From the NCBI RefSeq assembly GCF_013376105.1, contig NZ_JAAMFM010000020.1, positions 1-64,000 on the forward strand: a stretch of DNA of 64,000 nucleotides, in the 5' to 3' direction. Shown here piece by piece: positions 25,388 to 33,453 of the stretch. This stretch comes from Arthrobacter wenxiniae (lineage in GTDB: Bacteria > Actinomycetota > Actinomycetes > Actinomycetales > Micrococcaceae). The notes below the pieces were generated by a model. The model was not told the DNA's origin. It searched no databases and saw only the letters and a list, made by a program, of their open reading frames with translations. How positions within the stretch are numbered: position 1 is the stretch's first letter; each line of letters opens with the position of its first letter. Position numbers and translations under genes: made by a program.

Positions 25388-26152
25388 ATGGCCAGAACCA
25401 ACTCGCGGTACGGATGGGTCCCCGACCTGCCCGACCAGCGCGACTTTCACTTCGCGGCAGCGGCAGCCGTGCAGGCAAGCCTGCCGCCCGTCGTCGACCT
25501 CACTCCCCAGTGCCCGCCGGTCTACGACCAGGGGCAGCTGGGCTCCTGCACCGGCAACGGCGTGGCCGGCGTGCTCCAGTTTGACGCCCTGAAGGAGGGC
25601 CTGGCTGACACCGCGGCGCCGTCGCGGCTTTTCATCTACTACAACGAGCGGGTCATCGAGGGAACGGTGAAGTCCGACTCCGGCGCCCAGATCCGCGACG
25701 GCATCAAGACCGTTTCCAAGACCGGCGCGTGTGACGAGACCCTCTGGCCCTACGACATCGCCAAGTTTGCGACCAAGCCGAAGGCGGCCTGCTACACAGC
25801 GGCCAAAAGCCACCGCGCGATAGTGTACTCGCGCGTCGGCCAGACGCTCGGCCAGCTGAAGGGCTGCCTCGCCTCCGGTTACCCGATCGTGTTTGGGTTC
25901 ACCGTCTACGACAGCTTCGAAAGCAGCGAAGTGGCCAGCACCGGCGTGGTCCCCATGCCCGCCTCGGGAGAGGCGGTGCTGGGCGGGCACTGCGTGGTGG
26001 CCGTCGGCTATGACGACGCCGCCCAGCGGTTCACCATCCGCAACTCGTGGGGCGCGGGCTGGGGCAAGGCCGGGTACGCAACCATGCCTTACGCCTACCT
26101 CCTCAGCACATCGCTGGCCAGCGACTTTTGGACGGTGAAGTCCACGTCCTGA
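25388..26152 (+). CDS. Papain-like (C1) cysteine peptidase
   Basis: The ATG at 25388 follows GAAGGAGG. The 254-residue protein is a papain-family peptidase: the oxyanion Gln and nucleophile in QGQLGSCTGNG (Cys near residue 51), the catalytic His in GGHCVVAVGYDD and the Asn in IRNSWGAGWG. No signal peptide or propeptide is visible: the enzyme begins with ARTNSRYGWVPDLPDQRDFH, a form typical of bacterial C1 peptidases with a short N-terminal segment. It may act in the cytoplasm or be exported by another route. It lies 170 bp after the membrane-protein gene on the same strand; a functional link is possible but unproven. Confidence 0.88.
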   Translation: MARTNSRYGWVPDLPDQRDFHFAAAAAVQASLPPVVDLTPQCPPVYDQGQLGSCTGNGVAGVLQFDALKEGLADTAAPSRLFIYYNERVIEGTVKSDSGAQIRDGIKTVSKTGACDETLWPYDIAKFATKPKAACYTAAKSHRAIVYSRVGQTLGQLKGCLASGYPIVFGFTVYDSFESSEVASTGVVPMPASGEAVLGGHCVVAVGYDDAAQRFTIRNSWGAGWGKAGYATMPYAYLLSTSLASDFWTVKSTS

Positions 26153-26513
26153 CCCCGCGCGCCCGGATGCCAGTTTGGCCCCGGGACGCGCGGACTGACC
26201 AAACATGCTCACACGCCTGAAAGCGGCCGGACCGGTTGCGCGCTTTGCCATCGGGGTGGCCGCGGCGGCCGTCGGCCCGCTGCCGTTGACGGGATGCGCC
26301 TGCCGCCGCAGGGTCTCTGGGAGGTGGACACGCTTCCTGCCGACATGCCGCGGCCCTGCTGCCGTTCAATCGGTACATGCTGCCGTTCAGTCGGTACATG
26401 CTGCCGTTCATCGTCGCGGTCGTTGTGGCTGATTGCCGCCGCGGCAGGCGTGCCCATTTGGTGGACGGGTTCCGCGCTGTTGGTTGCGGTGGCTGCGCTG
26501 CGGTCAGCCGCGC
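26153..26513. other. Intergenic region, possible decayed coding sequence
   Basis: No intact gene is supported. From 26205 the plus strand reads like the start of a signal-peptide or lipoprotein gene (AIGVAAAAVGPLPLTGC), but the frame loses character after about 35 codons. Around 26420-26510 another frame gives a hydrophobic stretch (LWLIAAAAGVPIWWTGSALL). A 21-bp tandem repeat lies between them. These may be pieces of one broken membrane-protein gene that I could not identify. Confidence 0.3.
26357..26410 (+). repeat. 21-bp tandem repeat, 2.6 copies
   Basis: TGCTGCCGTTCARTCGGTAC plus one A is repeated at 26357-26377 and 26378-26398, then the first 12 bases at 26399-26410. Its length is a multiple of three. 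It lies in a stretch without an intact gene. Confidence 0.88.
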
Positions 26514-26918
26514 CTACGCCTGCCACTCGCAGGATATGGCGCATCTCGCCGCACGGGCATTGGTCCGGACGCTGTGGGGCCCGCAGGGGTCGCTGCCGCA
26601 GGTCACGGCGGCCTCGGCGGTCGTGCCCTTGGGCCTGGCGGACCGCAGGATGGCACGACGGCGGCACCCCCTGCGTGCCCCCGCCCCCTGAGCCCTCGGC
26701 CCGGCGTCCCCGACCCGGACGACGACCGTGGTCTCCAAGTCCACCAGCTTGAGCGTTCCCGTCCTGGCGCAGACAATCCACGCCATCGACACGGACGGCA
26801 GCATCCTGCTCACCGTCCCCGCGTCCAGGAGCCTTCCGCCGCGCCAGGCCTCGATGTATTCGCCGGTGTGGAGTTCTTCGGGCCGATGGATGCCCGGTAG
26901 TGCCTGGATGTCTGTCAC
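26514..26918 (-). CDS. Small hypothetical protein (C-terminal extent uncertain)
   Basis: GTG at 26918 follows AAGGAGCT at good spacing. The first 70 or so residues look natural and compact: IQALPGIHRPEELHTGEYIE, LLDAGTVSRMLPSVSMAWIV and GTLKLVDLETTVVVRVGD. The rest to the stop at 26514 is rich in Arg, Gly and Cys and looks like sequence read past a lost stop or a frameshift. The true protein probably ends near 26700. No known domain was recognised. Confidence 0.5.
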   Translation of the reverse strand: MTDIQALPGIHRPEELHTGEYIEAWRGGRLLDAGTVSRMLPSVSMAWIVCARTGTLKLVDLETTVVVRVGDAGPRAQGAGARRGCRRRAILRSARPKGTTAEAAVTCGSDPCGPHSVRTNARAARCAISCEWQA

Positions 26919-27081
26919 GTTGAGCTCCTTTCCTGCCCTGCCCCCGGCTTCAATCCTGCCGGAGGCACGCCCGTGCCGTAAGGGGAAGGGTGGGTCGGCC
27001 GATCCTAGGAAACGCCGGAGGTGGCTCAGCCTGGCCGGTACGGCGCGGCCGCCGGGGCTGGCCGCGGCCGGCACCCGCCCG

Positions 27082-28347
27082 CTACACCCGGCCCGCGCCG
27101 TCGAGCTTGCCCTGGAGCACAGCGCGTTCGGCGGCGTTTCCGCACAGCTCGACGGCCCGCCGCAGTTCGGCCCGCGCCTCCTCGACGCGGCCGAGCCGCA
27201 GGAGCAGTTCGCCTCGGATGGACGGAAGCAGGTGTGATTCCGCCAGCCCGCCCTGGGCGGCGACCGCGTCGAGCACGCCGAGGCCGGCCGCCGGGCCCGA
27301 CGCCATCGCCACCGCCACGGCGCGGTTGAGCTCGATGACGGGCGACGGCGCCAGCTTCCCCAGTGCCCTGTAGAGCGCGACGATCCGCGGCCAGTCCGTC
27401 TCGGCCACGGACCGCGCCACGGCGTGGCACTCGGCGATCGACGCCTGGAGGCCGTACGCCCCGAGGCCCCGGCCGGCCGCCGAGGCCTGCGCCAGGGCGG
27501 CCCGGCCGCGCCGGACCGCCGACTGGTCCCACAGCCTGCGGTCCTGGTCCTCCAGCAGCACCGGCCGTCCCGCGGCGTCCAGGCGTGCGGGAAACCGGGC
27601 GGCGGTCAATTCCATCAGCGCGAGCAGCCCGGACACCTCCGGGTCCGGTGCCAGCCTGACCAGCACGCGGGCCAGCCGTCGGGCCTCCGAGGCCAGGTCC
27701 GCGCGGATCCAGTCCGAACCACCGGATGCGTATGACCCCTCCGTGAAGATCAGGTAGACCACCTGGAGCACGGAGCCCAGCCGCGCGGCCCGTTCCTCCG
27801 GCGGGGGCACGGCAAAAGGGACGTCAGCGGCGGCCAGCGCCTTCTTGGCCCGGGTGATGCGGGCCTGGATGGTCGGCTGGGGCACCAGGAAGGCCTTGGC
27901 GATCTCGGCCGTGCCCAGGCCTCCCACCACGCGCAGGGTCAGGGCAATCCGTGCCTCCCTGGCCAGGACGGGGTGGCAGGAAATGAACATCAACGCGAGG
28001 ACGTCGTCGTCGATCGCCTCGGGGTCAAACAGGGCATCCGCCCCGGGCTCCTCCTCGTCCAGCCCGCGGGCCAGCAGCGCATAGCGTTCGTCGCGCGCGG
28101 ACCTCCGCCGGAAGGCGTCAATGGCGCGGCGGCGGCCCACCGTCAGCAGCCACCCCACCGGCTGGGCGGGCACGCCGTCCACGGCCCAGGACACCAGTGC
28201 CTCGGCCAGGGCTTCCTGGGCCAGGTCCTCGCCCAGCGGAAAGTCGCCCGTGTACCTGGCCAGGGCGCCGACGATCCGGGCGGACTCCATCCGCCACACC
28301 GCCTCGACGGCGCCCCGCGCATTCTCCGTGCCGGCGTGTTGGCTCAC
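27082..28347 (-). CDS. ECF42-type RNA polymerase sigma factor with C-terminal extension
   Basis: The 421-residue protein has sigma region 2 (LARYTGDFPLGEDLAQEALA, about 29-48), region 4 (ALTLRVVGGLGTAEIAKAFL) and a long C-terminal DUF6596/TPR-like helical domain of about 220 residues (VVYLIFTEGSY; LIELNRAVAVAMASG-like helices). This is the layout of the ECF42 group, which is paired with a DGPF/YCII protein gene instead of an anti-sigma factor. That partner is immediately upstream (5 bp gap). It should direct RNA polymerase to the TGTCGA-type promoter in front of the partner. Confidence 0.9.
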   Translation of the reverse strand: MSQHAGTENARGAVEAVWRMESARIVGALARYTGDFPLGEDLAQEALAEALVSWAVDGVPAQPVGWLLTVGRRRAIDAFRRRSARDERYALLARGLDEEEPGADALFDPEAIDDDVLALMFISCHPVLAREARIALTLRVVGGLGTAEIAKAFLVPQPTIQARITRAKKALAAADVPFAVPPPEERAARLGSVLQVVYLIFTEGSYASGGSDWIRADLASEARRLARVLVRLAPDPEVSGLLALMELTAARFPARLDAAGRPVLLEDQDRRLWDQSAVRRGRAALAQASAAGRGLGAYGLQASIAECHAVARSVAETDWPRIVALYRALGKLAPSPVIELNRAVAVAMASGPAAGLGVLDAVAAQGGLAESHLLPSIRGELLLRLGRVEEARAELRRAVELCGNAAERAVLQGKLDGAGRV

Positions 28348-28352
28348 ACCGG

Positions 28353-28772
28353 TCAGAGCTGCCCGGTCCGCTCGCGCCAGGCCCGTTCCTTACGGATCCA
28401 TTCATTGTCCTGCGGGAACTCGTCGATGGTGGGGACGCGGCGGATCTCAGCCTTGCTCCCCTGCATGTAGGGCGCCCGCTTGGCCCATTCGACGGCCTCC
28501 TGGATCGATGCGACATCGACGATGTAAAAGCCGTTGAACAGTTCCTTCGTCTCCCCGTAGGGTCCGTCGGTGACGACCGGGGTCTCCCCCGTGTAGTCGA
28601 CGACGACGCCCTCCGCCGGGTCCGCCAGGCCCTCGGCCGCAAGCAGGACGCCCGCCCGGATCATCTGGTCGGTGAACTTGCCCATCGCGTTCATGATGTC
28701 GGTGAAGTCGACGTCCTTGAACGCAGCCTGCGATTCGTCGGTTGCCCGCCAGATCAGCATGTACTTGGCCAT
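28353..28772 (-). CDS. YCII/DGPF-domain protein, partner of the ECF42 sigma factor
   Basis: The ATG at 28772 follows AAGGAG. The 139-residue protein starts MAKYMLIWRATDESQAAF and contains VTDGPYGETKELFNGFYIVD, the DGPF-type motif that names the family. Such proteins form a dimeric alpha-beta barrel and are the usual target and partner of ECF42 sigma factors. It is first in a two-gene operon with the sigma factor gene. The molecular role is unknown in the family. Confidence 0.9.
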   Translation of the reverse strand: MAKYMLIWRATDESQAAFKDVDFTDIMNAMGKFTDQMIRAGVLLAAEGLADPAEGVVVDYTGETPVVTDGPYGETKELFNGFYIVDVASIQEAVEWAKRAPYMQGSKAEIRRVPTIDEFPQDNEWIRKERAWRERTGQL

Positions 28773-28821
28773 GGTGTACTCCTTGTGTGTGGAAGGTCGC
28801 CTCTCGACCTTCTCACCCCTT

Positions 28822-28849
28822 GGTCGAACGGCGCGAGCCCCGATCGACA
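28822..28849 (-). promoter_or_regulatory. Candidate ECF42-dependent promoter
   Basis: On the minus strand TGTCGA (28849-28844) is followed after 17 bp by CGACC (28826-28822), upstream of the DGPF gene. From the literature as I recall it, ECF42 promoters carry TGTCGA at -35 and a CGA/TC-type -10. The match and position support autoregulation of this operon by its own sigma factor. Confidence 0.65.
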
Positions 28850-29014
28850 GCGGGCGGCGATTTCCTTCGCCCGCCGACGGGGCGGGCCTCGGGCGCGGGC
28901 GGGCGCCTGCCGGCCGGAGGGCCGTTGCGGGTAGGCTCGTGGACAACTCCGGCAGGCGCGGCTGAACCGGCTGGCCGTCCCGTCAGCATTGAGAAAGGCA
29001 GGGAAACCGTTGCC

Positions 29015-29668
29015 ATGAAGGCCGTCGAGACGATGGAGCGGTTCCGCACGGCAGTCGCCGGGTGGGCCGCCGGCGACTGCCGTGCCGCGGACTCGGCCCT
29101 GGCCCTCGCGCAGAACGTCCACACCGTCATTCTCGTGGAAGGTGCGAGCGACGCAGCCGCCGTCGAGGCCCTGGCCGAACGCCGGGGAATGAAGCTCGAC
29201 GCCGGGGGCGTCGCCACCGTGCCCATGGGCGGCGCCACGAACGTTGCCCGGTATGCGGGACTGCTGGGGCCCTCCGGGCTTGGCCTCCAGCTGGCCGGCC
29301 TGTGCGACGCCGGCGAAGAGCGATTTTTCATGCGCGGCCTAGAACGGGCCGGCCTGGGCCCGTGCACCACCCGGACCGGCTTGGAGCGGCGCGGTTTCCA
29401 CGTGTGCGTTGCCGGCCTTGAGGACGAGTTGATCCGCGCCCTGGGTGCGCCGGCCGTTGAGGAAATCATTGAGGAACACTGCGAGTTGCGCTCGTTCAGG
29501 CTCTTCCAGAACCAGCCGGCCCAGCGCGCCAGGTCCGTGGAGCGCCAGCTCCGGCGATTCATGGGCACCCACAGCGGCCGCAAGATCAGCTATGGGCGCT
29601 TCCTGGTGGACGGACTGGACCTGGCCCGCGTCCCTGCCCCGCTGGACCAACTCGTCTCGAGCCTGTAG
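29015..29668 (+). CDS. TOPRIM-domain protein (OLD-like nuclease C-terminal type)
   Basis: Start at 29015 after an AAAGG-containing leader. The 217-residue protein has a TOPRIM-like core: the Glu motif TVILVEGASDAAAVEAL (about residues 35-51), VPMGGATNVARYAGLLGP, and GLCDAGEERFF in place of the usual LxDAD block. This is the form seen in stand-alone TOPRIM proteins of actinobacteria annotated as ATP-dependent endonuclease of the OLD family; no ATPase domain is present. The altered acidic motif leaves nuclease activity unproven. The neighbours give no clue. Confidence 0.75.
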   Translation: MKAVETMERFRTAVAGWAAGDCRAADSALALAQNVHTVILVEGASDAAAVEALAERRGMKLDAGGVATVPMGGATNVARYAGLLGPSGLGLQLAGLCDAGEERFFMRGLERAGLGPCTTRTGLERRGFHVCVAGLEDELIRALGAPAVEEIIEEHCELRSFRLFQNQPAQRARSVERQLRRFMGTHSGRKISYGRFLVDGLDLARVPAPLDQLVSSL

Positions 29669-29786
29669 CAACAGGCCTCTGCGGCCAGGGGCCAAATCGG
29701 TTCCGGAAGGGCTGTTGCCCGCCGGTGGAGCGGGCTAGGGTTGGTGGCGGAACAATTCCGCCTCCGCCCACCCCAGGAGTTCCGCC

Positions 29787-30341
29787 ATGACCACCCTTCC
29801 CGGCCGCCCCAACACCGCACTGCTCATCATTGACGTCCAGAAGGGCGTTGTGGACGAAGCCTATGGCCGCGGCTCCGTCGTCGCGAACATAGCCTCCCTG
29901 GTGGAGAAGGCCCGCGTTGAGGGGACCCCCGTGGTGTGGGTCCAGCATTCCGACGAGGAGCTTCAAAAGGGCAGCGAGGCCTGGGAGTACGTCCCGGAGC
30001 TGGTCCGCCGGGAGGCGGAGCCACTGGTTCACAAGTCCTACGGCGACTCGTTTGAGGGCACGGATCTGGAGGACATCCTGGCCAGGGCCGGTGTGGGCCG
30101 GCTCGTGGTGGCCGGGGCCGAGACGGACGCCTGCATCCGCTCCACCATCCACGGCGCGTTTACGCGCGGTTATGACGTGACGCTGGTGGGCGACGCGCAC
30201 ACCGCCGGGGACAAGAGTGCGTGGGGCGCCCCGCCGGTGGAGGCCGTCATTGCGCATACCAACCTCTATTGGCAGTTCCAGGACGCGCCTGGGCGCACGG
30301 CCGCCGTCACCAGGGCCGAGGACATCAGCTTCACCGGCTGA
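29787..30341 (+). CDS. Isochorismatase-family cysteine hydrolase
   Basis: The 184-residue protein has the catalytic triad of the family: Asp in LLIIDVQKGVVD (about residue 15), Lys in LVHKSYGDSFEGTDL, and Cys in VVAGAETDACIRSTIHGAF. It hydrolyses amides or enol ethers such as nicotinamide-like or isochorismate-like substrates; the specific one is unknown. A clear GGAGTTCCGCC leader precedes the ATG. It is transcribed alone. Confidence 0.88.
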   Translation: MTTLPGRPNTALLIIDVQKGVVDEAYGRGSVVANIASLVEKARVEGTPVVWVQHSDEELQKGSEAWEYVPELVRREAEPLVHKSYGDSFEGTDLEDILARAGVGRLVVAGAETDACIRSTIHGAFTRGYDVTLVGDAHTAGDKSAWGAPPVEAVIAHTNLYWQFQDAPGRTAAVTRAEDISFTG

Positions 30342-30492
30342 GCGCACGCGCGGACGGCCGACATCCGTTCAGGTGGCCAGCAACGTGCCCGGTCAGGTGT
30401 GCAGCAAGCGGCCTTCCGCCAGTGCCAAGACGCTGGCGAACGCGCGGGTTCCCACATTGTCCGTCCTCCCACGGACCACGGCGGGGGCGCGG

Positions 30493-31686
30493 TCAGCGGA
30501 AAGCGGGGATGCCGGTGATGTGGCTGCCCAGGATCAGGGTGTGGACCTCGTCGGTGCCCTCGTAGGTGCGCACCGATTCCAGGTTGTTGGCATGGCGCAA
30601 CGGCGAGTAGTCCAAGGTGATGCCGTTACCGCCGAGGATGGCCCGGGCGTCGCGGCAGATCTTGATGGCCTCGCGGCAATTGTTCAGCTTGCCCACCGAG
30701 ATCTGCACCGGCTCCAGCGTTCCTGCGTCCTTCATGCGGCCGGTGTGGATGGCCAGCAGGGTACCCTTCTGGATTTCCAGGAGCATGTTCACCAGCTTTT
30801 GCTGGGTCAGCTGGTAGGCAGCCAGCGGCTTGTCGAACTGCAGGCGCTCGAGCGAGTATTTCAGCACACATTCGTAGCTGTCCCGGGCCGCGCCCATGGC
30901 GCCCCAGATGATCCCGTAGCGTGCCTCGTTCAGGCAGGAGAACGGCCCGCGCAGGCCCTTCGCGCCGGGCAGGATGGCGGAGGCCGGCAGCCGGACGCCG
31001 TCGAACTTAAGGTCACACTGGATCGAGGCGCGCATCGAGAGCTTCGGCTCAATCACCGTGGCCGAGAACCCTTCGATGTCGGTGGGGACCAGGAAGCCGC
31101 GCACGCCCTCCTCCGTGGAGGCCCAGACCACCGCGACCTGGGCGATGGAGGCCAGGCCGATCCACCGCTTGGCACCGCTGAGCACCCAGCCAGTCTCGGT
31201 GCGCACGGCGCGGGTCGCCATGGATGACGGATCGGAGCCGGCCGTCGGCTCGGTCAGCCCGAAGCAGCCAATGACCTCCCCCCGCGCCATGCCGGGCAGG
31301 TAGGTGTTCTTCTGTTCCTCGCTCCCCCACTTGTGGATGGCGGTCATGGCGAGCGAGCCCTGCACCGAGACAAAGGTGCGCAGGCCCGAATCCCCGGCCT
31401 CCAGCTCCATCTCGGCGATGCCGTATTCCACCGCCGAACGCCCGGGGCACCCATACCCCGTCAGGTGCATGCCCAACAGCCCCAGGGCGCCCATCTCCTT
31501 GACGACCTCCACCGGGAAAAAGGCGTCCTCGTACCAGGCGGCAATATTCGGGCGGATCCGTGCATCCACAAAGGCGCGCACCGTGTCCCGCAGTTCCAGC
31601 TCGTCGGCGGTAAGCAAGGCATCAAGGTTCAAAACATCGGAGTTGGCCAGGACGGCCGTGCTGTTCTCTGTGGCGGGGGCGTTCAC
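30493..31686 (-). CDS. Acyl-CoA dehydrogenase, glutaryl-CoA dehydrogenase type
   Basis: The 397-residue protein spans the whole acyl-CoA dehydrogenase fold. It has GCFGLTEPTAGSDPSSM (FAD and substrate contacts), AKRWIGLASIAQVAVVW and the C-terminal YEGTDEVHTL carrying the catalytic Glu in the position of glutaryl-CoA dehydrogenases. That enzyme oxidises and decarboxylates glutaryl-CoA to crotonyl-CoA in lysine and tryptophan breakdown. Upstream on the same strand is the C-terminal remnant of a CaiB/BaiF CoA-transferase, a usual partner. Another acyl-CoA dehydrogenase of similar type lies at 35825. Confidence 0.88.
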   Translation of the reverse strand: MNAPATENSTAVLANSDVLNLDALLTADELELRDTVRAFVDARIRPNIAAWYEDAFFPVEVVKEMGALGLLGMHLTGYGCPGRSAVEYGIAEMELEAGDSGLRTFVSVQGSLAMTAIHKWGSEEQKNTYLPGMARGEVIGCFGLTEPTAGSDPSSMATRAVRTETGWVLSGAKRWIGLASIAQVAVVWASTEEGVRGFLVPTDIEGFSATVIEPKLSMRASIQCDLKFDGVRLPASAILPGAKGLRGPFSCLNEARYGIIWGAMGAARDSYECVLKYSLERLQFDKPLAAYQLTQQKLVNMLLEIQKGTLLAIHTGRMKDAGTLEPVQISVGKLNNCREAIKICRDARAILGGNGITLDYSPLRHANNLESVRTYEGTDEVHTLILGSHITGIPAFR

Positions 31687-31740
31687 TGTAAGCCTCTTTC
31701 CAAGGGTCTTCGGGGTTGGCTGCGTGCGCTTGCTGCGAGT

Positions 31741-31900
31741 TTAGCGGCCTGCGGCGGAGAGCGGGCTGTCGTTGGGCAGCACGGCGTCTTTGTCGTCGCC
31801 GAGTTCCGGCGGCGTGTCACGGGCCCGGGGGCGTTGACTGCTGAAATTGACGGGGAAGGCCACTGGCTGCAGCGCCCCGATGGCACGGCCATCCATGCGC
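31741..31900 (-). pseudogene. C-terminal remnant of a CaiB/BaiF CoA-transferase
   Basis: The minus strand reads VAFPVNFSSQRPRARDTPPE then LGDDKDAVL before a TAA at 31743-31741. This resembles the C-terminal tail of CaiB/BaiF family CoA-transferases (a 'P-ELG-x-x-T-D-x-VL' pattern). No upstream part is left: the frame runs into a 15-bp repeat array. The position 54 bp before the glutaryl-CoA dehydrogenase gene fits the known pairing of these two genes. The remnant cannot be functional. Confidence 0.6.
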
Positions 31901-31960
31901 GGCCGCAGGGCCCTCGTCCGCAGGGCCCGCAGCCGCAGGGCCCGCGCCCGCTGGGCCCGT
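31901..31960. repeat. 15-bp imperfect tandem repeat, four copies
   Basis: Four units of the pattern NNCCGCAGGGCCCNC follow one another from 31901. They replace the expected N-terminal part of the CoA-transferase remnant. Bases 31961-32048, up to the next gene start, hold no further recognisable feature. Confidence 0.8.
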
Positions 31961-32048
31961 GGCGGCTGCCGGGCGCGCAAGGCGCGGGGCGCCGTCGTCC
32001 GCCATCAGGATTTGCCGAAGCCCGGGTGTGTTCCGCAAGAATGGAAGC

Positions 32049-33200
32049 ATGGACGTCACTGAACTGTTGGACCGGTCGGCTGAACTCAAGAGCGCCCTGG
32101 TGGACTATGCCACGTCGCCGGGGTTTGCGCGCCGCCTGGCCGAGGCCCTCAAGTCGGCTGAAACGGAGGGACGGCCGTCAATGGAGGAGTTCGCCGACGC
32201 CGTGGAGCAGATGCTGTTTGAGCCGTCACTCGACGGGCGCGAAGCGCTGCTTCACCGGTTCCTGCGGACCAACAAGGCCCTGTCGCCGGATGACCGGGCC
32301 GTGTACGAGGACTGGCGCGACCGCAATGTCCTGGGCGCCTTCCGCATCGTCTCGAACCACCGTATGTGGATGGTCCTGCACAACCTCATCGACGAACTCG
32401 ACTACCAGGCCCATCCCACAGCCGGGCTGGAGCAGCTTCCCCACGTCAAACCCGGCGGCTACGTGGTTACACGCCTCGTGCCAGTGGGCGGCATCTGGAC
32501 GGTCAGCGGCAACTTGAGGTTTTTCGGTGCCAACGATCTGCCGCAGGTGCGGCGTTTTGCGGCATCCCTGCTCCGAAGGATGCCGCAACTGGCCTTCCGC
32601 AACCCGGAGAAGCTGGAAAACGCGCGCGACACGGTCCGGAAACACCACGACATTTTTGTCCGGCTGTTTGGTGGCAATGTGCTTCGGGGGACAGGCGCGG
32701 AAGCTGTTGCGGCGTACCGGCGGTTTCTGGACGCCTGCGGTTCCGAGCTGGCCAGGCCGGACACCGATCCGGCAACGATCCGCACCGGCGCGCAGCTTGC
32801 CCCCGATTCCGGCATTCCGCCCGAGATCCTCGAGTCGGCCGACGTCGCGCTGTTCCACCACCCGGTCAAGTCCATTTCCTTCCTGCTACATTACGGCGAG
32901 CTCGAGGATGCCCACCGGTTCCCACCCCGTGACACGCACGACGCCGGGGCGGTGCGCGGCTTTGTGGAGGACTCCACCACCCCGGCCTATGTCCTGCAGG
33001 AGCTTGCCTCACGGTTCCCCGGCACCGTCAATGCAACGTACCGCGTGGCCCTGTCGCAACCCGATTTCGACTGGGACCGCGACGGCGAGGCCCTGCTGCG
33101 CCGGCACAAGCCGGACAGCTTCAGGGAGCAGGACGTGCCGGCCATCAGCACGGTCCCTGCCCTTCTCGTCGAGGAATACCGCAAGAGCGTGGAGGGGTAG
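32049..33200 (+). CDS. Conserved hypothetical protein
   Basis: The 383-residue protein looks like a genuine soluble globular protein: balanced composition, helical N-terminus (VTELLDRSAELKSALVDYA), then segments VLGAFRIVSNHRMWMVLHNL and GGIWTVSGNLRFFGAND. No signal peptide, membrane helix or named domain was recognised. The start at 32049 is chosen because the frame reads naturally from there and an array of tandem repeats lies upstream; a distinct ribosome binding site is weak. Its function is unknown. A 52-codon gene follows on the same strand. Confidence 0.7.
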   Translation: MDVTELLDRSAELKSALVDYATSPGFARRLAEALKSAETEGRPSMEEFADAVEQMLFEPSLDGREALLHRFLRTNKALSPDDRAVYEDWRDRNVLGAFRIVSNHRMWMVLHNLIDELDYQAHPTAGLEQLPHVKPGGYVVTRLVPVGGIWTVSGNLRFFGANDLPQVRRFAASLLRRMPQLAFRNPEKLENARDTVRKHHDIFVRLFGGNVLRGTGAEAVAAYRRFLDACGSELARPDTDPATIRTGAQLAPDSGIPPEILESADVALFHHPVKSISFLLHYGELEDAHRFPPRDTHDAGAVRGFVEDSTTPAYVLQELASRFPGTVNATYRVALSQPDFDWDRDGEALLRRHKPDSFREQDVPAISTVPALLVEEYRKSVEG

Positions 33201-33294
33201 ACCCGTCCCCGGCCGGCGGTGGGCCGCGGCCGGCGGTGGGCCGCGCGGGCGTGTCCCGCCGCCCGGGCGCTGCCGGCAACCTTAAGCTTGGTGG

Positions 33295-33453
33295 ATGGAC
33301 TGTGAAATTCCCGAGGTGATCGAGGGGCAGACCTCGATCAACGAGTTGCTCGTGGCCATGGGCGAGCGTCCAGTGGAACACGTCATGCCGCAGGACGCCC
33401 CGGACGACGCCGCCGACCTTTTTGCGGACGGATCCATGCTGCCCGGTTTCTAA
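33295..33453 (+). CDS. Small acidic hypothetical protein (52 residues)
   Basis: The frame runs from ATG 33295 to TAA 33453. It encodes an acidic peptide with natural composition (MDCEIPEVIEGQTSINELL; VMPQDAPDDAADLFADG). A GGTGG stretch before the ATG is a weak ribosome binding site. It lies between the hypothetical gene at 32049 and the convergent gene at 33450, whose stop overlaps its last bases. Too short for family assignment; codon choice and composition argue for a real gene. Confidence 0.5.
   Translation: MDCEIPEVIEGQTSINELLVAMGERPVEHVMPQDAPDDAADLFADGSMLPGF

Noticed and set aside
26209-26781. Minus-strand open frame of 190 codons
   Set aside because: Arg/Gln/Gly-rich sequence without natural segments, overlapping the 21-bp repeat. 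The better-supported frame nearby is 26514-26918 from GTG.
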